DNA of 23,217 bases, taken from JACOZM01 sp035289385. Its GTDB lineage: Archaea; Nanobdellota; Nanobdellia; Woesearchaeales; GW2011-AR9. The notes under the pieces are model-generated. The model saw nothing but the letters and a program-made list of their open reading frames with translations, did no database searches and was not told the origin of the DNA. Location of the stretch: NCBI GenBank assembly GCA_035289385.1, contig DATDXI010000061.1:1-23217 (forward strand), given 5' to 3'. Within the stretch, counting starts at the first letter, position 1, and every line of letters begins with the position of its first letter. This document shows positions 14,330 through 20,800 of the stretch, one piece after another. The translations under genes were made by a program, and so were the position numbers.

Positions 14330-14390
14330 GAAGGATAGATAATAGAATAGATAATAGATTATAGAATAGATTATAGAATAAATAGTAGTG
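14330..14390. repeat. Degenerate ATAGATTATAGAATAG repeats
   Basis: Irregular copies of ATAGAATAGAT and ATAGATTATAGA fill this stretch at the right edge of the A+T-rich core. They give an easily melted sequence with strand-biased purines. Confidence 0.6.
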
Positions 14391-14623
14391 TAGGTAAGAT
14401 GGGTAAGATAGAAGTAGTAGATAATGAGAAGAGAAGATATAGCCTCTTTATATGTTTTTACACCTAAGAAATGAAAGATCGCAGAAGGATGAATTTCCCC
14501 TATCTCTGTTGAAGAATACATCGAAAAATACATTCTCGCTACGGAAATGAGGTATATTCCCTTTCCATCGGCTGTCAAGGGTCATATTTTCCTAGTTTTA
14601 TATATATCTTTGAGTGGAGGAGA

Positions 14624-14632
14624 ATTTAAATA
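14624..14632 (+). promoter_or_regulatory. TATA box of orc1/cdc6
   Basis: ATTTAAATA after purine-rich GGAGGAGA; it predicts a transcription start near 14654 and a leader of about 50 bases. A second A+T-rich candidate (TTTATATATATC) lies at 14597-14608. Confidence 0.5.
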
Positions 14633-14659
14633 CAATGATAAATCTGATGAGGAGATGTA

Positions 14660-14693
14660 GGAAACCATCCACAAAAGGGTTTCCATAAGAAAC
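14660..14693 (+). promoter_or_regulatory. Overlapping inverted repeats in the orc1 leader
   Basis: GGAAACC (14660-14666) is complementary to GGTTTCC (14678-14684). The same right arm also pairs downstream, GTTTC (14679-14683) with GAAAC (14689-14693). The two stems are mutually exclusive and lie just before the ribosome binding site. Confidence 0.6.
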
Positions 14694-14703
14694 GGAGGGG
14701 TGT
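14679..14703 (+). promoter_or_regulatory. Origin recognition box B (ORB-B), abutting the orc1 start
   Basis: GTTTCCATAAGAAA, then CGG, then AGGGGTG and a final T, ending on the base before the Orc1/Cdc6 ATG. Its G-string is also the ribosome binding site (GGAGGGG, 14694-14700). It is inverted relative to ORB-A. Confidence 0.72.
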
Positions 14704-15906
14704 ATGTCTGAAATCCATCATTTTTTTGAAAATTTCTTAGATAAGAAATCACTTTTCTCTAATAAGACCGTCTTGCTTTCCAGCCACATCCCTGAAAAAA
14801 TCCTTTATCGTGAAGAGATGCTGCAAGAGATAGCAAACATCCTCGCTCCTTCTCTCCGCCTCGAAAAGCCTTCAAATCTATTTATCTATGGAAAAACAGG
14901 GACGGGAAAGACAGTTTCAGTACGCCACGTCCTTGCTACTATGCAAGGGTTGGCGGAGCAGCGCGCTATCCCTTTAAAAGGAGTGTATATCAATTGCAAA
15001 CTCAAGCGAGTGGCTGATACAGAGTATCGGCTTGTTGCCCAATTGATCAGGGAATACGGCATTGAAGTTCCTGTTACGGGACTGCCTACTGATGAAATAT
15101 ACAATGTCTTCTACAAACTATTGGATAGGAACAAACATCTTTTATTATTAGTTTTAGATGAAGTTGATCAACTGACGAAGAAGATAGGGGATGAAGTGCT
15201 TTATAACTTGACAAGGATCAACGCGGAGTTAAAAAACAGCCAAATTACCATCATCGGCATATCCAACAATTTAGTATTTGCGGAAAATCTTGATCCCCGC
15301 GTCAGAAGCAGTCTGTCAGAGGAGGAGCTTGTTTTCCCACCTTATAACGCCCTCCAGATCCAAGAAATTCTTCGTTCCCGAGCTGCGGAAGCATTTTATC
15401 CCCATGCTCTTCAACCAGGGGTCATAGAAAAATGTTCTGCCTTTGCTGCCAGAGACCATGGCGACGCTCGCCGGGCGCTTGACCTTTTACGCGTTGCAGG
15501 GGAGATAGCGGAAAGAACAGGATCGACAATCATCGAGCTGCAACATCTTGACGAGGCAGAAAGGAAGGTGGAGAGTGATAAGATCATCAGTTCTGCAATC
15601 AATCAGCCAAAACAGTTTCATTGTGTCTTATATTCTATCCTGCTATTCTCCACTCAAAAACAAAATTTTTTTACAGGAGAGATCTATGATGTGTATCAAA
15701 AAATATGTGCAAAATCAAAGCAAAATGTGCTGACCCAGCGCCGTGTTTCAGACATCCTTGCCGAGCTGGATATGTTAGGGATCATCAACGCCAAAATTAT
15801 CTCTAAAGGAAGATATGGCCGGATGAGAGAGATCTCTTTATCCATCGATGAAGGTTTAGCATTGCGGCTGAAGGAATTATTAGAGAAGTCGTTACACCCC
15901 ACCTAA
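14704..15906 (+). CDS. cdc6: Orc1/Cdc6 replication initiator
   Basis: 400 residues. AAA+ motifs: Walker A GKTGTGKT (63-70), Walker B LLLLVLDEVDQL (about 146-157), sensor 1 IIGISNN (183-189), box VII region DPRVRSSL, sensor 2 GDARRALDLLR (253-263). A C-terminal winged helix follows (about 300-400: VLTQRRVSDILAELDMLGI, then ISKGRYGRMREISLS), the part that inserts into ORB DNA. The protein binds origin boxes, melts the origin and loads MCM. ORB-B lies against its start codon, so binding there could also repress its own synthesis. The ATG at 14704 has an ideal GGAGGGG ribosome binding site. The stop is 17 bases before the PolD small-subunit gene, suggesting co-transcription. Confidence 0.97.
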   Translation: MSEIHHFFENFLDKKSLFSNKTVLLSSHIPEKILYREEMLQEIANILAPSLRLEKPSNLFIYGKTGTGKTVSVRHVLATMQGLAEQRAIPLKGVYINCKLKRVADTEYRLVAQLIREYGIEVPVTGLPTDEIYNVFYKLLDRNKHLLLLVLDEVDQLTKKIGDEVLYNLTRINAELKNSQITIIGISNNLVFAENLDPRVRSSLSEEELVFPPYNALQIQEILRSRAAEAFYPHALQPGVIEKCSAFAARDHGDARRALDLLRVAGEIAERTGSTIIELQHLDEAERKVESDKIISSAINQPKQFHCVLYSILLFSTQKQNFFTGEIYDVYQKICAKSKQNVLTQRRVSDILAELDMLGIINAKIISKGRYGRMREISLSIDEGLALRLKELLEKSLHPT

Positions 15907-15923
15907 CGTGCCTGTTGATTATC

Positions 15924-17723
15924 ATGGATCTTCGAAACAAGAACAAATTTATAGAGGACATGTTTGAAAAAGGGATTCTCGTAAATAAAGAACTATTAGA
16001 AAATCCTCTGGATCAGGAGCTTCTTGAAAAAATAAATGTTGAGCAGGACATCATCGTCTTAAATGATGATTATACTAAAGTTATCAAACAACAAACCTCA
16101 CTCATAGATTGGTATGAGGTTGACCGCCTTCGTGTTGATGCAGAAAAAGAAAGGAATGAAGATCTCTACCAGAATGAGCTGCAGCAGATAAAACAAGTGC
16201 AAGTCAGCTCTTCTCTCCTCTCCTCCATCTCTTCCTCCCCCTCTACTCCCCTCCATTCCACTTCTTCTCCCTTTTCTCCCCAAGAAATATCTTCACCTCT
16301 TCTATCCCCTCTCAGTTTAGAATCATCTGATCAGAGAGTTAAAGGCCTTGAGCAGGAGTTGGAATCCAGCGAATCCCATTTTTCTCCCGACACAACTTTT
16401 CCATCTGGAAAACGAAGCCCATTTTTAGACAAGCTCCGTCTCCATGAAGCGCAAGTACCAAGCGATGCCAACATTCAAGTTACCCTTACATTCATCAACA
16501 CCCCTAAAAAATATACAACGAAAGATTTTGTTTCTTTCTTTGTTTCCAGATATCGCTTTCTGGAACAGATCCTCCGCCATAGGCAGGAGCTACAGAATAC
16601 AGTAGCCATCCAACGTGCCCTCCAAAAAAAAGAGCGGGAGCAAGTTTCTATTATTGGAGTGGTGCAAGACTTAGGAACAACAAAGAACGGCAATATTATC
16701 GCGAAGATAGAAGACCCCACTGGTGTCATTTCGGTCTTATTCTCTAAAAACAAAAAAGATATTTTCTCTTCTGCATCGGAGATCGTTCACGATGAAGTCA
16801 TCGGCATTTCCGGCATCTGTCAAGGCGAAATAATTTTTGCTGATAGTATCACTTGGCCGGATATTCCAGAAGGCAACGGGTTAAAGAAGGGACCAGAAGA
16901 AGAATATGCTATTTTCTTATCTGACATCCACGTGGGCTCAAAACTTTTTTTAAAGACAGAGTTTGCTAAATTTTTAGAATGGATCAGAGGAGAAGCAGGA
17001 AATGAGCGCCAGCGGGAGATCGCGGCAAAAGTGAAATATATCATTATTCCTGGTGATGCGGTAGATGGTGTGGGTATTTATCCCGGGCAAGAAGATGAGT
17101 TAGAGATAAAAAACATCAATGAGCAATATCAAGAATTTACTCGCCTCATTAAAACGATCCCCTCTGATAAACAGATTGTCCTTTGTCCCGGCAACCATGA
17201 TGTTGTTCATCTTGCTGAACCCCAGCCCAGCTTAACAAATAATTTTTGCTCTTCATTGGTAGAGCTGCCGAATATCCAATTAGTCAGTAATCCTGCTATG
17301 GTCACTATTGGAAAGAAAGAGGGATTTGCTGGGTTTGATATATTGATGTATCACGGCTACAGTTTTGATTATTATGTGGCTAATGTTGATTCTATCAGAA
17401 ACCAAGGGGGCTATCGCCGCTCCGACTTAATTATGAAATTTCTTCTTAAACGAAGGCATTTAGCTCCCTCGTTCAAATCGACGCCTTATTTTCCCGGCCA
17501 TGAAGAAGACCCCTTGATTATAAGGAAAGTTCCTGATTTTTTTGTTACCGGCCATATCCATTATTGCTCTGTCGCTAATTATAAAGGGGTTACGATGATC
17601 TCTTGCAGTTGCTGGCAGGACAAGACTACATTCCAAGAGAAGCTGGGCCATGAGCCAGAACCAGCACGTGTTCCCATTGTCAACTTAAAGACAAGAGAAA
17701 TAAAGATATTAAAATTTAATTAA
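15924..17723 (+). CDS. polB: DNA polymerase D small subunit DP1 (3'-5' exonuclease)
   Basis: 599 residues. DP1 supplies the proofreading Mre11-like exonuclease of the archaeal replicative polymerase D. An OB fold spans about 240-312. The calcineurin-like phosphodiesterase motifs follow with every metal ligand present: FLSDIHVG (Asp334, His336), PGDAVDG (Asp378), PGNHD (423-426), MYHG (His477) and TGHIH (His544, His546). The N-terminal region (1-90) is helical, and an interposed low-complexity Ser/Pro segment (about 95-135) looks like a flexible tether. The ATG at 15924 is chosen over a TTG at 15915. It lies 17 bases after orc1 and about 140 bases before its partner DP2, so all three form a replication cluster. 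Confidence 0.96.
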   Translation: MDLRNKNKFIEDMFEKGILVNKELLENPLDQELLEKINVEQDIIVLNDDYTKVIKQQTSLIDWYEVDRLRVDAEKERNEDLYQNELQQIKQVQVSSSLLSSISSSPSTPLHSTSSPFSPQEISSPLLSPLSLESSDQRVKGLEQELESSESHFSPDTTFPSGKRSPFLDKLRLHEAQVPSDANIQVTLTFINTPKKYTTKDFVSFFVSRYRFLEQILRHRQELQNTVAIQRALQKKEREQVSIIGVVQDLGTTKNGNIIAKIEDPTGVISVLFSKNKKDIFSSASEIVHDEVIGISGICQGEIIFADSITWPDIPEGNGLKKGPEEEYAIFLSDIHVGSKLFLKTEFAKFLEWIRGEAGNERQREIAAKVKYIIIPGDAVDGVGIYPGQEDELEIKNINEQYQEFTRLIKTIPSDKQIVLCPGNHDVVHLAEPQPSLTNNFCSSLVELPNIQLVSNPAMVTIGKKEGFAGFDILMYHGYSFDYYVANVDSIRNQGGYRRSDLIMKFLLKRRHLAPSFKSTPYFPGHEEDPLIIRKVPDFFVTGHIHYCSVANYKGVTMISCSCWQDKTTFQEKLGHEPEPARVPIVNLKTREIKILKFN

Positions 17724-17866
17724 AATGTAATCAAAATATAATTGAAATGTAATTAATATTCCATCAGAAAGAGACGTGGTCAGAATCGTCATCATCAACT
17801 AAAAAAATAACAAAAAATAACCAAGAGATGCAATAACTAAGAGACGCAATAACCTAGAGACACAAA
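17724..17866 (+). promoter_or_regulatory. Repeat-containing leader between DP1 and DP2
   Basis: The first part (to about 17759) repeats AATGTAAT/AATATAATT blocks and may hold the end of the DP1 transcript or a weak TATA (AAAATATAATTG). The last 47 bases are three tandem degenerate units, AAGAGATGCAATAACT (17823-17838), AAGAGACGCAATAACCT (17839-17855) and AGAGACACAAAATG (17856-17869), the third containing the DP2 start codon. No Shine-Dalgarno sequence is evident. Confidence 0.5.
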
Positions 17867-20800
17867 ATGCTTATGAAAGACATTGCCAGCGCAGGAATAC
17901 AAAACTATTTTTTATCGATAAATACAGAGATAGAGCGCTGTTATACTTTAGCCGGAGAAGCACGGAAGAAAGGTCTTGATCCAGAGAAAGAAGTAAACAT
18001 CCCTTTAGCAAAAAACATGGCGGAAAGGGTTGTTGGGCTGATCTCTGTCGTTGCTCCACAACTGACAAATACTACCCTTACTGACAGTATCTTAGAGCTT
18101 GAAAAAAAATATGGGATGTTAGACTGGAGGGTCGGCTTTTCTATCGCTGTAGAGGTGGCTAAAGAAAAATTTTGCCAGTTTTCTACTAAACTAGAGGCGA
18201 TGGAAGTTGGTATCAGAGTTGGCTTTGCTTATCTTACTCTTGGGATTGTTTCTGCTCCATTAGAAGGATTTACCGGCTTGAAGATCAAAAAAAGAAAAGA
18301 TGGCAAGGAATATTTTGCTCTCCAATATGCCGGCCCGATCCGTGGCGCAGGAGGAACCGCGGCTTCAACATCTGTCATCCTTGCAGACTATGTGCGAGTA
18401 AAGATGGGTTATTTTCCTTATGATCCTGATGAATCAGAGATCAACCGCAACAATTGTGAAGTTCATGATTATCATGAGCGGGTAACCAATCTTCAATATC
18501 ATCCCTCTAATGAAGAGCTCAAATTCATGATCCGCCATTTACCTGTGGAAGTTGACGGTGATCCTACCGAACAGAGAGAAGTTTCAAATTATAAAGATCT
18601 TCCCCGTATCGAGACAAACCTGATTCGCGGGGGGGTTGCCTTAGTTCTCGCGGAAGGCTTATGCCAGAAAGCGCCTAAACTATGGAAGCGCCTGTCAAAA
18701 TGGGGGAAAGAATTTGATCTGGAATGGGGATTTCTTGATGAATTCATCAAGCTTAAAGAGAAGATTCATGCAGAGCACCAGAAAACATCTTCTCCCGATG
18801 CACAGGAAAGCGGTATTAAGAAAGTAAAACCAAATAATACGTTTATCATGGATCTTGTTGCAGGAAGACCAATCCTTACTCATCCATTAGCAGAAGGGGG
18901 CTTCCGCTTACGTTATGGACGGACGCGGATGACGGGCTTTTCTGCTGCAGCCATCCACCCCTTTACTCAAATCGTACTCCAGAAATTCATTGCTATCGGA
19001 ACACAATTAAAAGTGGAACGGCCTGGTAAGGCTGCAACCATAAGCTGTTGTGATTGTATTGATCCACCCATCATCCTGCTGGAAAATGGTAATGTTGTCA
19101 AATTAACTTCTGAGGAGCAGGCGCTAAAGCTCTTGCCGGAGATAAAAGAGATCATTTATCTAGGAGATATCTTATTTAATTATGGTGATTTCTCAGAGAA
19201 CGGCCAGGATTTAGTGCCAGCAGGCTATTGTCCCGAATGGTGGGCGTTGGAAGTTGCTGTTGCCTTGCAGAATCTCTCTAAAGAATCGCAGATATCCCTA
19301 TCTCCTGAGCGCCTTCAAGAATTAATAGAGCATCCGTTATCAACCACTCCTTCATTAGAAGAAGCAGTTATCATCTCCCAAGAAACAAACACTTATCTTC
19401 ATCCTGAATACACTTTTTTCTGGAAGCTTGTTCCTATCGAACAACTAGAAAAATTGTTATCTTGGCTCCAAGAAGGAAAAGTGAAAGTTGATAGTAATCA
19501 TGAGATAGCTAAGATAGTCCTTCCTTTCTCCTTTCACAACCAGAACCAGATTTCAGCGAAGCGCTGTCTTGAGCTTCTGGGCATACCCCATCAAGTTATC
19601 AATAAAGAAAGCGTTGTTTTGGATAAGACGGAAGCTAGAATAATTGCGCTTCATTTTTCGTTCAAAAACCAACAGGAATTATTACAAGTGCGGTTTCCTC
19701 GTCCTTCCGAGCAAAAGATAGAACATGGTTTAGACTTGATAAATGTAATTTCTCCCATAAAGATCCGCGATAAGGCTGGAACGTTCATAGGGGCGAGAAT
19801 GGGGCGTCCAGAGAAGGCAAAAATGCGCGCAATGACAGGAAGCCCCCAGGTGATGTTTCCCGTCGGCGATGAAGGGGATAGGTTAAGAAGTTTTCAGTCA
19901 GCACTACAACATAAAGAAGTGCGGAGCATGTTTCCATCCTGGTTTTGTGTTTCTTGCAATAAAGAGATGGTCTACCCTAGCTGTGAGGAATGTGGGAAGG
20001 ATTGTATCCAGCGATATCATTGCCGCTTCTGTGGGGATCTGGAGAAAGATGTGTGCCGCCATGGGCCGGCGCAGAAATATAAATCTCTTAGTTTGGATAT
20101 CAACTATTACTTTCAGAAAGCCCTTGATAGGATCAAAGAGAAGACCTATCCTGACTTGATCAAAGGTATTCGAGGAACATCAAACAAGAACCACGTTGTC
20201 GAGCATCTCAGTAAAGGCATCCTTCGCGCGAAACATAACATTTATGTGAATAAAGATGGAACGACAAGATATGATGGGACAGAGATGCCCATAACTCACT
20301 TCAAGCCTAAAGAAATAAAGACCTCTCTAGAAAAGCTGAAAGAATTGGGATACACAAAAGACATCTCTGGCCAAGAGCTGACATCCTCTTCTCAGCTTCT
20401 TGAATTAAAGCCGCAAGATATTATCCTCCCTGGCTATAACTCCCTTGATGAGTCTGCTCCTCAAGTTCTTTCCAGAGTAGCTCATTTTATTGATGATCTC
20501 TTGGTCAAGTTTTATGGGGTAGAGAGTTTTTATAATATCACCAAAGAAGAAGATCTTATTGGTCATCTCGTCATCGGTCTTGCACCTCACATCTCTGCAG
20601 GATTGATAGGGAGGATCATCGGCTTTTCTGAAACTCAGGCCTTGCTCGCCAGTCCCATGTATCATGCAGGACTGAGAAGAGATTGTTTTAGCAGCAACAC
20701 ATACATCCCTTTATTCATCCATGACCGCTGGAAAATAGTTACGATCGGCGCATTTGTCAATGCTCTTCATCCTGTAACGATAGTCGATAGTTATGGCACA

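Larger units (their letters stand above)
13702..14703. other. Predicted replication origin (oriC) region
   Basis: About 1 kb without a convincing gene. Two inverted origin-recognition-box elements lie at 13768-13792 (minus) and 14679-14703 (plus). Between them is a core, about 14085-14410, of nearly pure A+T with tandem and degenerate repeats, suited to duplex unwinding. The initiator gene orc1/cdc6 begins at the right edge, the usual position of archaeal origins. A third half-site resembling the ORB (TTTCCAT, then AAGGGT) at about 14571-14591 is weak. The TTTCCTGTGGA at 13875-13885 may be another degenerate site. Confidence 0.75.

Noticed and set aside
14324..14578. 84-codon minus-strand frame ending in Tyr/Ile-rich sequence
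   Set aside because: The tail is a by-product of ATAG/TATT repeats, with no ribosome binding site and no recognisable domain.
14571..14591. Third ORB (TTTCCAT followed by AAGGGT)
   Set aside because: The middle part (CGGCTGTC) does not match ORB-A/B and the G-string is short; too weak to list as a site.
14645..14690. C/D-box-like TGATGA in the orc1 leader
   Set aside because: A single C-box-like hexamer without a properly placed D box; expected by chance in A+T-rich DNA.
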